64,000 nt of DNA from Wolfiporia cocos (lineage: Eukaryota > Basidiomycota > Agaricomycetes > Polyporales > Phaeolaceae): positions 1,302,001 through 1,366,000 of the forward strand of contig JACCLO010000007.1 of the NCBI GenBank assembly GCA_029448655.1. Direction: 5' to 3'. Under the pieces are notes generated by a model. It did no database searches. It was not told the origin of the DNA and saw nothing but the letters and a program-made list of their open reading frames with translations. Shown piece after piece: positions 1 through 12,374 of the stretch. Numbering within the stretch: the stretch's first letter is position 1; each line of letters begins with the position of its first letter. A program made the translations under genes and the position numbers.

Positions 1-14
1 GGACGGACAATGCG

Positions 15-2228
15 ATGCGTCGTCTCCGTGACGAAGAAAGGCTGCGCCACGGTCGTGACACGGGTAAGGGCGTCGCCGACAAGGGAAAGGGTCGGGCGAC
101 AACATCGTCATCAGGAACCACGCGGTCCGAGCCCACCGCGGAAGAACGGGCCAACTTGCTCAAGAGGAAGTGCCACTCTTGCAGCAAGACACAAGCAGAG
201 GCACCAGGGAAGGGCTGCAACAAGCCCGTCTGGCACCAACCCAACTGGAAGCCCCGAGCAGCTACCAGCGGAGGAAACACCGGTGCCGGACCCTCACAAC
301 CGGCGCGCACCCGCCAGGCCGTCGAAGCACCACCAGCAGAAAAAGTCCTTGGGGAAGTATCCCAGGAGGACTTCGTGCGAATGGTGTCGGCATGGGCCAA
401 GGAAAATCCGGAGGCTGCGAAGGAAGCCGGATTCACTCAGGTACGTCCCCTCTCTAATAATAAATTTTCAGTTCTGGAGATCGAGGAACCAGTAAATGTC
501 TCTATCTCCGAATCTGCCTCGGAGGGTAACGAACCGGTGGATGGACTATATGGGCTAGGAACCGGGGCCCCGATATTTGATTACATATCTGTACCACGTT
601 CAGTAGATTTGGCGCCTGGTGACGACGACGGAGCTTCAACATGCTCCGACAATTCGTTTGTAACAGCCTCAGAGGAGCCTCCCACCGGAGCTTGGCGGGA
701 GGATAAAACCGTGCTTAATTCCTCTATTGTAAACAATGTAAACTATGTGCCAATGGACGTAGACCCGGTTGTAGACTCAGATGTGCAGATGGCAGACGCA
801 TCTAAGCCTACAGTCCAGAAAAAGACGGAAAAGAAAATGCGGCGTCGACGAGCCAAGAAGAAGGCTGTCACGCTCGACATATACCTAGACCACCCGCGGG
901 CAATCCCCCCTGAGCGCAAAAGCGAAGGAGCCGCGGGTTACGATCTTCACTCTGCGGAGGAAGTCGTTATACCAAACGGGAAACGTATCACCATGGACAC
1001 CGGCATAATGATCCGAATGCCACCCGGTGTATACGGCCGCATAGCTCCACGATCTGGACTCGCCTTGAAGGGAGTCGACGTGGAGGCCGGAGTAGTCGAC
1101 GAAGACTACACCGGTCGGTTAAAAGTCATACTGAATAATCAAACTGGAACAGATTATCAGGTCGAGTACGGGGACAGAATCGCCCAGTTTATACTCGAAT
1201 GCAATATGACACCAGACACGCGCATAGTAAAGAGCATTAGGGAAACCAGACGCGGAACACAGGGGTTCGGCTCTACTGGTGAGAAACTCAGAGGGAATGT
1301 AGTGGTAATCCAGACGGGAAAACGGGGAAGGCAGATCGAAGTACCGATCACCCTCCACCGCCCTGACGGACGCACCCTCTTCACAAAGGCACTGATAGAC
1401 TCCGGTTCAACGGGATCGGTCATCAGTCGTGCCTACGTGGAGGAACACAAACTCGAGCAACTCCCACTAGACCGACCCATCAAACTGTACAACGCTGACG
1501 GTAGTACCAACGCTGCGGGCAAAATGACGCACTATGTCGAACTCCAGATGCAGATCGACACGCATTTGGAGATGCGCAAGTTCCACGTCACTGAGCTGAG
1601 CTCAGCTGACATATTCCTCGGCTTCGATTGGTTGGAAGATCACAACCCCACCATCGACTGGAAGAAACGCCGAATCACCTTCACCTGCGACTGCGAACAT
1701 GAGCAGATCGAGGACGGTGACCATATTTATTACATCTTTGCTGACGCATGGTTACGAAATAGGGACGAGTGCCGGGCGGATATTGCTGAGCGAGTCCGCG
1801 CGACGAAGGCAACCGAGATCGCCATCGCCACCGGCAAAACCACGGAAGCCAAGACTTTCGAGGAAGTGGTCCCCGAGTACTTGCACGAATTTGAAGACGT
1901 GTTTAAGGAAACGGAATTCGACCAACTCCCCGAAAGGCGACCGTGGGATCACGCCATAGAACTCCTACCAAATTCCGAACCCTACGCCGGCAAGATCTAT
2001 GCCCTATTGCCCCGAGAGCAAGAGGCGTTAGACGACTTTTTAGAAGAACAGCTACGGACTGGACGCATACGACCATCCAAGTCACCATGGGGGGCACCAT
2101 TCTTCTTCGTCAAGAAGAAGGATGGGAAACTGAGACCCATTCAGGACTATCGGAAGTTGAACCAGATGACCAAGAAGAACCGGTACCCGCTCCCTCTGAT
2201 CACGGAGCTGCTCAACAAGCTTAAATGA
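15..2228 (+). pseudogene. Gag-tail / dUTPase / protease / RT N-terminal part of retroelement polyprotein
   Basis: This is an open frame of 737 codons, open at its left edge, ending at a TGA inside reverse transcriptase. Residues 1 to about 280 are low-complexity and charged, with CxxC but no clear CCHC knuckle. About residues 284-424 are a trimeric-type dUTPase with all five motifs: [19 protein letters not shown], the GVVDEDYTG region, RIAQFIL, and [10 protein letters not shown]. An aspartic protease follows ([10 protein letters not shown] near base 1398). The RT fingers begin with the [20 protein letters not shown] segment and stop at LLNKLK. The downstream frame is the same (both start at multiples of 3), so a substitution rather than a frameshift is the simplest lesion. 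dUTPase hydrolyses dUTP and would limit uracil in the cDNA. That role here is inference. Confidence 0.93.
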
Positions 2229-5228
2229 GCTAAGTACTTCTCTAAATTGGACATTCGTTGGGGATACACGAACGTCAGAATCAAGGAAGGCGACGAAGAA
2301 AAAGCCGCCTTCATCACTAACAGGGGATTATACGAACCCTTAGTGATGTTCTTCGGAATGTGCAACGCACCGGGCACGTTCCAGACCTTGATGAACGACA
2401 TCTTCCGAGACCTGATAATGACGGGAAAGGTCATTGTATATCTAGACGACATACTTGTTTTTACAGAGACCGAGGCAGAACACAAAGAGATCCTGCGCAA
2501 GGTTCTGCTCGTTCTCCGTCAAAATAAGTTGACTTGTAAACCAGAGAAATGCGAGTTTATGAAGTCGGAAGTAGAATACTTAGGGCATATAATCTCTCAC
2601 GGGGAAATCCGTATGGATCCCGCGAAGGTGGCGGCAGTGGCGGAATGGCCCGCACCTCGGAACAAGAAGGAAGTGCAATCCTTCATTGGATTCGCAAACT
2701 TCTACCGGAGATTTATACCTAAGTTTTCCACGGTGGCACGCCCACTGATAAACCTAACCAAGGACACGCCTTGGCAGTGGGGTACGGCGGAACAAGAGTG
2801 TTTCGATAAATTAAAGAAAATATTTATCGAAGCACCCGTGTTAGGGATACCAAACGACGACGACCCTTTCCGCATCGAGGCAGATTCATCGGACTTCGCA
2901 ACCGGAGCCTGCCTCATGCAGAAACAGGACGGTGTCTGGAAACCCATCGCATACCAGAGTAAGACGATGCTACCGGCAGAACGGAACTACGAAATTTACG
3001 ACAGAGAACTCCTCGCCATCATGCGCGCGCTTGATGAATGGCGGCATTTCGTAATGGGTGGCAAACACCCTGTAGAAGTACTAACGGACCATAAGAACCT
3101 AGAATATTTTAAGACCCCACAGAAAATTAATCCGCGACAAGCCCGGTGGATGACGGAACTTGCCGAGTATGACCTACAACTCGTGCACATCCCCGGAAAG
3201 ACCAATGGAAGGGCCGATGGGCTTTCCCGAAGAAGTGATCACGGAAACGACAAGGATCACCTCGAAGGGCAAGTCGTCCTGAAGCCACACCTCTTCGTCC
3301 AAGATAGCGCAGAAAGGCTGCGATCCTCATTCTATACTGTAGTCAAAGGTATCACCCACGACGAAGTAAAAGAGAGGGTCAAAGCGGAAGCCGCTCTCTA
3401 CGATGGAAAGGAAGGAGTAGAAGTAGGGGAAACGACCGAGGACGGTCTGCGATATAGGAGGGGGAGGTTAATTATCCCTCGGGACGAAGAATTAATCGGA
3501 AAAATCATTTCTTCGTTCCACGACACCGTCTCAGCGGGGCACCCTGGCACCGAAAACACGTACACGGCTATACATCGACACTACTGGTGGCCCAAGATGC
3601 GCTCAGACATCCGCCAGTACGTCAAAGCCTGTATCAAGTGCCAGGCCGCTAAGCCGGACCGATCCAAACGCGCGGCTCCACTCAACCCGAACCCAACTCC
3701 AGCACACAACTGGGAGAACATTTCCGTAGACATGATCACGGGACTCCCCACTTCCAAGGGTCGCGACGCGATAATTGTAGTAGTAGACATGAAGTCAAAA
3801 GACTATATAGCTGTACCAACAACAACTAAACTATCGGCCGAAGGATGGGCCAACATATTCATAGATAAAATATATACACAACACGGACTACCAAAGAAAA
3901 TATTTAGCGACAGAGGACCACAATTTGTAGCAGAATTCATAAAGGACGTATATCGTAGACTAGGCATACAGGGAAACCCGAGTACCGCATTCCACCCACA
4001 GACAGACGGGCAGACGGAGCGTATGAACCAGGAACTCGAGGTCTACCTTAGGTTATTTATTAACGATACTCATACGAACTGGCCGGACTTACTCCCGCTG
4101 GCAAGCTTTGCGTACAAGACACACGTACACAGTAGCACGGGATATAGTCCCTTTTACCTTACGCACGGATACCACCCCTTCACAGGTGTAGAGGCGCCGG
4201 AACAAGAAGAGGGGGTAGCACGGGATTGGGTCGAACACATGCACACCATATCCAAACTCGCTTCACAGAACCTGGAGAAAGCTAAACTACGCATGAAGGA
4301 GTACTACGATAGGAAACGGGCATCGCCACTATCATACTCCGAAGGCGACTTGGTCTGGGTCGACGGCCGTAACATAAACATGGGCCACCCAACCAAGAAA
4401 CTTGACTCCAAGCGGTTTGGACCGTACAAGGTCACGAAGAAGGTCGGGCACGGAGCATACGAAATAGACCTCCCCGCAGACATGCGCGGGATATACCCAG
4501 TATTCAACGAGGTCTTACTCCTACCTTACACACCGCCCGCCTTCCCCAATCAGGACCACAGCAAAGTGACGGAAAGCAATGACGTTCGCAGGCCTCTCAG
4601 GATCCTCGAATCCAGAGAAGACCGAGGGCGAATCGAGCTAGAAGTAGAGTGGTCTGACGGGACTAAAACATGGGAACGAAAACGTGGATTGAACCATTAC
4701 CAAGAGCTCGTCACAAAGTTCTTCGAAGCTAGACCATCCGCCCCAGGTAACCAGTGGAAGAACCGAAACACTGGCTGGGACCACTCTAACACCAAATGGG
4801 ATCCAGAGTGGGAGGACTTCGAACGAAAAGCTCAGGAAATGGGGCTCAGGGAGAACCCGAAGGAGTTCATCATATACGACGACATAGACACTACGCTTCT
4901 TGTCAAAGGCAGCATACCATTCTACGCCTACGAAAAGAAGCTTGTCGCTCGAAACTTCTGGTTCTGCGATCCACGAACACGGGTCATGCAATATGGAATA
5001 CGCGTTGGAACACCGATAGAATCCACTATACCTGAATCAATAGGATACTGGATCTACCCGGTCTTAAACACTCTCCAACTCGCAAACCCGCACATTTGCA
5101 AAAAAACCGTAGACCACCCGTGCCATGTTGACCAAACTATGTACAAAGTGATTGCTGGGCGTGGGGACACGCAGCTAGAAGAGGGGGTACTGTCACAAGC
5201 CGATTTTCTCCAATTAGCTTGCGACTAG
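2229..5228 (+). pseudogene. RT (palm) / RNase H / integrase / chromodomain-like remainder of the polyprotein
   Basis: This continues the upstream frame after the stop. The RT catalytic YLDD is at 2439-2450. RNase H follows (IEADSSDFATGA, then the TDHKNLEYF region). Integrase has an HHCC zinc finger (HPGTENTY to CIKCQ, about 3537-3645) and a DDE core (SVDMITG near 3727, FSDRGPQF near 3904, DGQTERMNQELE near 4020). A chromodomain-like segment lies near 4600-4720 (ILESREDRGRIELEVEWSDG), as in chromoviruses. About 160 further residues (bases 4740-5228), rich in W and charge, match no domain I recognise. The frame ends at TAG 5226-5228, just before the LTR. All catalytic residues I can check are present, so only the TGA at 2226 blocks this copy. 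Confidence 0.92.
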
Positions 5229-5231
5229 GGA

Positions 5232-5575
5232 CAACCCTTATCTTATCTAAGCGCCCGCCTGTGCATCACGTGCAAGGACCCCGAACACCCCACACGTGCC
5301 TACACAGACCCCGGACACCCTTACTGTGGCTCTACACCTACGATAGGGTTTACCATACTCTGAACGGTCTATCAGCTTATGTAATACTGTATAGTAGCCA
5401 AACATGTACAAACAGCCTACGAGCATATATACCAGCCAGACGAGCAGGGAGCACCCCAGACTCGTCTTGGCCTTTGTTGCCTTGAGTAGCCTCAGACTAG
5501 GAATACGCTTCCACGCGAGTAATATTCCCCTGAGTAGTTGCTTGAGAATACGCTTGTGTCAATACAGCTACTTCG
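5232..5575 (+). repeat. 3' LTR of the Ty3/gypsy element
   Basis: The segment starts just after the polyprotein stop. It was identified by alignment with the reverse complement of 50140-50480. Shared blocks include CCTTATCTTATCTAAGCGC, TATCAGCTTATGTAAT, GTAGCCAAACA, CACCCCAGACTCGTCTTGGC and CCCCTGAGTAGTTGCTTGAG. A TATA-like CATATATAC lies near 5425 and would be the LTR promoter. Ends are approximate, because no clean TG...CA or target-site duplication could be fixed. Confidence 0.75.
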
Positions 5576-6778
5576 ACCGTCATGCATCATGTGTGAAAAA
5601 AGCGCGAGTGCTGCACATGAATCATTGATGACAGCTAGGTGGTGACTGATTCTTAGGAAATTGAATTATACTGCAATGTGCCATATCATTCTGTCCGATA
5701 AATCGAGGTCTAGGAAGCTGAATCACTAGATTAATTAGTATATGACTTTGGGTGCTGAGATGATACTGCAAATTAGACGTGTATAGCCGTCACGACACGA
5801 GCTTTCTAGGCGCCATGCCTAACCCCTCCTACAGTCGGTGTTGTCAATGTTCGGTTGGGCTTAAATCAGGGGAGGCCTGATGCATCCATAACCAAACCAA
5901 TTAGGCAGAGCGGGTCGAGCCTGCTGAACCGGTTCTGCGAGTTTAATTTAGGCGGACAGCTATTGGAACACTTAATTATAGTATGTGAGATGATTTAGTT
6001 TTGAGCTCCAATTTCAAGTACTCCCCTATGCCATGGCCTATTAGCCTCATCCTTCACTGCATCTGCTATAGCAGCTGCTTCTAATAGTCAAGCATGGAAC
6101 GGTGAAGACAGGCGGACACCTGGCATGGGTGCAGAAGCCCCTACGGTTTAGTCACTGCCGCTTTTGTACGGTGGCCAGTTCAGCCCGGAGAAAGATTTTT
6201 CATTTGAAAGTAGTATAACCTTATTCAGTCCACATCCTTTATACAATGAGCCCCTTAAAAATTGTAGAGCATAAACACAAGAAAAACTCTGAGATTGACA
6301 TGAATGGGTGACAGTTGACTTGATGTGCACTAAGGGAACGGGGGTCAATTTATACTGCCTTCGGGATTATCGTTGTCACTTTTGCGTTTTGGGACAAGCC
6401 GCCAGGTAGGATTGGTCCTCTCTGTAAACAACATGCTTTGAAAAGGAATTGAATCGACCCATCGGGGACTATAATTCTCCAGGGTGCTTCCTCGATCAGA
6501 CAGCGGTGTGGACACAGCCGAGCAGAGATCGAAGTTCAGCGCGCTTTGTCTTCGGTTTTTCGATCTCCGCTCGGGTGCTCCCGAGCGGGAGCCTGCATGA
6601 CGCACGTGGTCGCCTTCTGTAATGTCCACTTTCAAAATACGGCAATAACACGTGATCGTACCACTCCCCCGCCCCCGCGAACCGCGAACGCCGAACTTAG
6701 ATTTAGAACTCGGCCTATCGCCCAACGTCTTTCTCTGCACATTTTGCCCCGATTTCGACACGCTCTTTTATCCTTCTA
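5576..6778. other. Intergenic, no supported gene
   Basis: The stretch lies between the retroelement LTR and the first host gene. The open frames are short and overlap on both strands without splice-compatible extension or recognisable motifs. The last few hundred bases presumably hold the promoter of the gene at 6779. Confidence 0.6.
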
Positions 6779-8198
6779 ATGCCTCCATCGGAGCGAAACC
6801 ACAAGGTTCGACGTAGCTACAGCCTCACAGGTAGCTTTTTTCTGGCATTGAGCCCGAGTTGAGCAGATAGCTAACTCGATCGCAGAGATTCCACAAGGGG
6901 ATGCTACGCACTCTGCGAAAGAAGTTCCTGATCTTAGCGAATCATCCCATGATATCGATGCGACTGGCACTATCTGCGACGACAAGGTCATCTCCACGGA
7001 TGGCGAAAATGCCATTGCTTATGAAGAGGAGTCGCCAAGCGTATCATTTAAAGAGGAAGCAGACACGTCGACAGAGTATGTCACGATAACTGTATGCAAC
7101 CGCGTCGATTGTGGTAGCTAATATTACTCTAGCCAAACGTTGCTGTCCTCCCAGACGGTCAGCGCGAGCGAAGCGCCGGCGGCAGATCCAGCCACTCTTG
7201 ACCCTGATCCCACGCCTCCACTCACGGAATCTCCTGGTATTGATGCGGACGAAGATGCAGAGAAGTGCTCGCAGCCCACCTCCACCACTGTTCCTGTGCA
7301 ATTGGCATTCGAACCGCTAGAGCCTACGCCAGAGCCCGACGCATCGCCTCCGCCTTGCACCAGGCATGGCACGCGCCCACTCACGCGCACCGTATCTATG
7401 TGGGATGTCACTGGTGCAACCACCTCTGCTTTCTCCGACTCAGACGTAGGGAGAAAAGGGAGGGAGATAGGGGTCTGGGCAAACGAGCTTCCGGACGCCG
7501 TCCGGCGCGAGATGAAGGCGATCGCGCGCGAACGGGCAGAGTTCATCAAAGCAATCGAGGGCGCGAGGGCGCGAGTGCCGCCGTGCAAATGGGGCGTGCC
7601 AGTGCACATCGCCCCGTTGCCGGAAACGCCTGTGTTCCCAGAACGCACGGGACCCGTGCTGAAGAGGGAGCGCGCATACTTTAACGTGCTTACTCTGGAC
7701 GGCAAGCGGCCATTGCAGGCCACATCAGAACCCGGATGCTCGAAGCAGCGGTGCGAGGACAAAGATGCCTCAGCTGACGATAAGAAGGTGGCGCCGTCTG
7801 CGTTGTCCGATAAGACTGGTAGTGTCATCAATGCTGCGGCTGGGTCAACCCAGATCGCGTCCGGAACAACGTGGAACAGCAAGAAGCGTATGCGGGAAGA
7901 CGACGAACAAGCAGATAAGGAGCAAGCAGAGCGCGCGCTGCCCCGCCCACGCGTCGAGGCCCGCGCCACACTCTTGCAGAAGATTTTCAGGACGAAGCTC
8001 TTCTCATTTATCGTGTCCGTGGAGTCGTCACGCGCACCTTCCAATGGATCGGCTGTGGATATTGATCGTTTTCCTGCCCCGACTCGTTGTTCGGATGGCG
8101 AAGACGGCAGGGAACAAAGTGGCGATGCCGTGACCACGCGGCCCTCCACTCCTCACCATATCTCAGTGAAGCGGTCAACGAGCGAGGTTGACGTATGA
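6779..8198 (+). CDS. Hypothetical acidic/Ser-Pro-rich protein, 435 aa
   Basis: Three exons join in frame: 6779-6830, 6886-7075 and 7133-8198 (1308 nt, 435 aa). The start MPPSERNHK is the first ATG and opens exon 1. The protein is mostly low-complexity: an acidic N-terminus, a Pro/Ser/Thr-rich stretch, then a more ordered block in the middle (residues around 170-260, with EVRREMKAIAR-type helical sequence and a Pro-rich PVHIAPLPETPVFPERTGP loop). A basic Lys-Arg stretch (NSKKRMREDDEQADKEQ) could be a nuclear localisation signal. I do not recognise a family. Clean GT-AG introns that keep frame, and an open 1 kb last exon, support a real gene. CFIm25 follows about 540 bp downstream on the same strand. 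Confidence 0.7.
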
Positions 8199-8741
8199 TT
8201 TCCTGGTATTTGAAACGGATCTTGGAATTGGGGCTGGGAAAATACCCCGCAAGGATTGAAGACAGGAAACCTCCGGTGATTATAAGTCGTGTTTTGTACC
8301 CATTTCTGTATTCTTTGTTCGACATCTTGTACTGTGTTGTGTGTACTATGTCTTACTTCGGTGAAATGTTGTATGGTCTTCAGAACGAGTTTCAAGTTGT
8401 ATTTATTTAGTCGTTTGTCTAAAATCCCTGTACTACTGTTACCTGTCGATAGCTTCTGCGCCCAAAGAGGTGTACAACTTTTCAAAATACTGCAATCGTA
8501 ATAGTTCAATTGAGAGGCCAAACCTCAAGAGAGCTTGAAGCTTGATCGAGCTTGATCCCCGAACATTTGTAATTCTCCGTCACGACGCGACCCGACGCGA
8601 CAAGGACTGTGACAGCGGTTGTGACGATACGCGTCAGCTGTCACGCAGACGTTGTCACGGAATCCTTCAGAATCCTGGTCTTCACATATCCGCCATCTGC
8701 ATCATCTCCAGCGCTCTAGGCAGCCTTTCCAGTAACTCAAG
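8199..8741. other. Intergenic, presumed promoter region of CFIm25 gene
   Basis: No coding frame is supported. The right end carries short CGACGCGACC-type and GTGACGATACGCGTCAC-type GC-rich repeats around 8580-8650, upstream of the CFIm25 start. Confidence 0.5.
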
Positions 8742-9804
<1,063 letters not shown>

Positions 9805-10371
9805 ATCGAAACACTGTAAGGACTCCCCACAATTCTGGAGCGGGTTCCATCTCTTCGTGTCGTTTCATGGTCTATGTGTCATCAGTGTCATCAGTTCTTG
9901 TTGTCTCTAGCTATCGTTGTTCGATGATGCATAATGTGACTAGATCAACCCTGTAGCATACAGCCTGAATACCATTGTGTATTCTTTTCATCTCATAGTC
10001 ATATAAACAGCCACTTGTTTCACATGGCATTTCATGCCAGCGATACCTAGTAAGTTCTGCACCGTGCATATACTCATGTTCCGGGCTGACTAATTTCTGC
10101 AGAGTATGCGAATGTCTACTTGACATGCTTTCAGAGTCATTATTTGCCATCCCCAGCGTTTCTCAGTTAGGCAGAATCTCAATCTGTTCGTTTGTGTTTT
10201 GCCCAGGTTTGCGGTCCAGCTCCAGCCACGGTCAGAATGTCATCGCATTGCCTTTGAGACCCTCTCCAGATCTTGTATCGCTTCCACTGCTCTTGACGGG
10301 CTCTTGCGACCTTACCCGACCAGTGCTGGCACTTGGCTTCGACTGCTATTTTCCTTCCTTGTGCTGAACAA
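9805..10371. other. Intergenic, no supported gene
   Basis: The 567 bp between CFIm25 and the AA9-like gene hold only short overlapping frames. They presumably contain the CFIm25 terminator and the AA9-like promoter. Confidence 0.5.
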
Positions 10372-11576
10372 ATGCAGCTGATCCTCATTTGCGCTCTTGT
10401 ATCCCAAGTCGTCGCACACGGCTATGTAAGCCAAGTCACCGTTCATGGAACATCGTACGGAGGCAATGGCCCAGATCACGACACAGGTTCGCATTCAGCC
10501 TTCTCTCGCGACGGTCAAACTTGACCAAGCCGTGGTATGTGGCCCTCGAGCAGTTGCTAGCCCGATTCGTATGGTTGCTAGCAACAGTCCGGAGACGAAC
10601 ACATCTAGCCCTGATATGGCCTGTGGGCAAGGCGCCGTCAACGCCCCTCTAAATGCTATCGCCGCTCCTGGAGACGCGATCAACTTCACGTGGGTATCCG
10701 GGATGGGTGGCAATGTAAGTTCCATGTCCAGCTTTGTCTAAGTCTCCTCTGAAGATGCGCATATATTCAGTGGGAGCACGAGGTTGGACCTGTTCTGACA
10801 TACATGGCGTCTTGTGACAATGCGACCTCATGTACCACCTTTGACGCATCCACGGCGCGGTGGTTCAAAATCGATCAAGTCGGGAAAAAGAGCGACGGGG
10901 AAGGATGGGTCCAGCAGGATATCTGTACGTTGATACAATTTTCCTTGAGGATCAATAATTAAGACAGCTTGAATCTCAGCGGAGGGCCAGAATTTCAATG
11001 TGACAATACCGCACAACCTCGCTCCAGGAGGATATCTCATCCGAAACGAGGTGGGAAATCACCAATTCGCTCTATCCTGACCATTCTCATGGCGATATAG
11101 ATTATTGGCCTGCAAAACGCCATGGCTGAAGGCGGTGCTGAGTTCTTCCCGTCCTGCACACAGCTGCAGATCATCGGCAACGGAACCGCCATCCCTGCTC
11201 CAAATGATACTGTTGCCTTCGCCGGCGCTTACAACGCCACAGACCCGGGCATTCTCGTTGATGTTAGCCTTATCCTCTCTTTGACGGTGTTTAGTGCATT
11301 GACGTGTGATGAAATCAGGTGTACACCGACCCCAACACAACATACACCTTTCCTGGACCACCCATCGCTACCTTTGTCCCAATGACCTTTCAACAAAACA
11401 ACACGCCACCTATCAGCACCTCCGACTCCGCGGCAAAATTCGAACCATTGATGTCAATAACTGTTCCCGTCCCAGAGGACAAGTCTGAAATCCCATCCAT
11501 CGAGATGGTGCCTACGCAGGCTGGCACGCCGGAGCGCCGTATGCACAGCCGTATCATGCGAAAGAATGCTCACTAG
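10372..11576 (+). CDS. AA9 (former GH61) lytic polysaccharide monooxygenase-like secreted protein, 306 aa
   Basis: AA9 enzymes are secreted copper monooxygenases that cut cellulose and hemicellulose. Six exons join in frame: 10372-10486, 10554-10714, 10771-10924, 10980-11050, 11101-11262 and 11319-11576 (921 nt). A 15-residue signal peptide (MQLILICALVSQVVA) is followed by HGYVSQVTVHG, so the mature N-terminus is His. The second copper His lies in WEHEVGPVLTYMASC, and the usual cysteines are present (MACGQG, FFPSC). Other hallmarks are WFKIDQVGKKSDGEGW and APGGYLIRNE. Oddly, the canonical H-Q-Y second-sphere set is replaced: RHE is RNE, and the usual QFY (or Q-x-Y) before PxC is EFF. An 86-residue C-terminal tail without a cellulose-binding module follows. 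It could be active in an altered way, or a non-catalytic copper-binding relative. Confidence 0.9.
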
Positions 11577-12374
11577 TTCCATACCCGCCACATGTGCTGA
11601 TACTTGATACATATCCGAGCTTGTGCTTGCTTGTGTTTATGACAAAGCGCGACATTCCTGATTCCGCTCTCGCGGATTCGTCCCCACGGTGTGCGGACGC
11701 GGTCTACTCAATTACCAGAGAAAACTTTGCCCAACAGCCCTCATGAGACGCGCACCGCAAGTTCCAAAACTTGTAGTAGCCGACGAATGTGTCAGCTGGA
11801 CCACTGAGATACCATACGCAGTTGGTACTCAGGTGCCCGTTACGAACAATTGTCAGTGCGAGAAGGCTAGTAGGGCTGGCAAGAGGCTCTGCATAAGAAC
11901 GTTTGGCAGGTTTCCCGAGTAGATCTGGTTGCAGCTAGTAAGAGCGGTGCCGGACAAGATTTTGCCTTCAACTGACAAATTCGCCGCAGTTTTAAGAGAG
12001 AAGAAGCTGGATAGAAACGTCAATTTGACGTTCATGGAAGGGCATAACTATATCAGTACTCAGTAAGCCACAGCCGAGTCGACCTAGCCCTGGACATCGT
12101 TCACTCAACTTCTGAAGAGCATAACATACGAGTGGGAGGTGGTCAATAATTTTGGCATTTCACACATAGCATTACAATTATGCTGCGAAACCTGTGTCTA
12201 CTCCGTGATAGTAGCCGTCAGGGGCCGATATAGCTACAGTGCACCATCCATCATGAAAGTCATTTGGTCGACCATGCAGTGAGAACTTTGTATATGAAAC
12301 CAGGATTACGATCGAGGCGATATCCAAATCCAACCGAAGCAAGTACAACCCATCGTCACACGGAAGATATCCTA
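11577..12374. other. Convergent intergenic between AA9-like gene and ZIP gene
   Basis: The 3' ends of two convergent genes face each other here. No reading frame is supported. Confidence 0.5.

Larger units (their letters stand above)
1..5575 (+). mobile_element. Ty3/gypsy LTR retrotransposon, 5' end outside window
   Basis: The window opens inside an LTR retrotransposon. The internal region runs to about 5230 and is followed by a 3' LTR of about 340 bp. The order dUTPase, protease, reverse transcriptase, RNase H, integrase, chromodomain-like segment is Ty3/gypsy order (RT-RH before integrase). The 5' LTR, primer site and most of Gag lie left of base 1. One in-frame TGA at 2226-2228 splits an otherwise open frame. 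The frame continues without further stops for 993 codons, so the copy looks young apart from this lesion. A second, decayed member of the same family lies on the minus strand at 50130-50530. Confidence 0.95.

Noticed and set aside
7124..8149. Long minus-strand frame opposite the hypothetical gene
   Set aside because: It is a mirror of a GC-biased exon; the plus strand has upstream exons that splice in frame.
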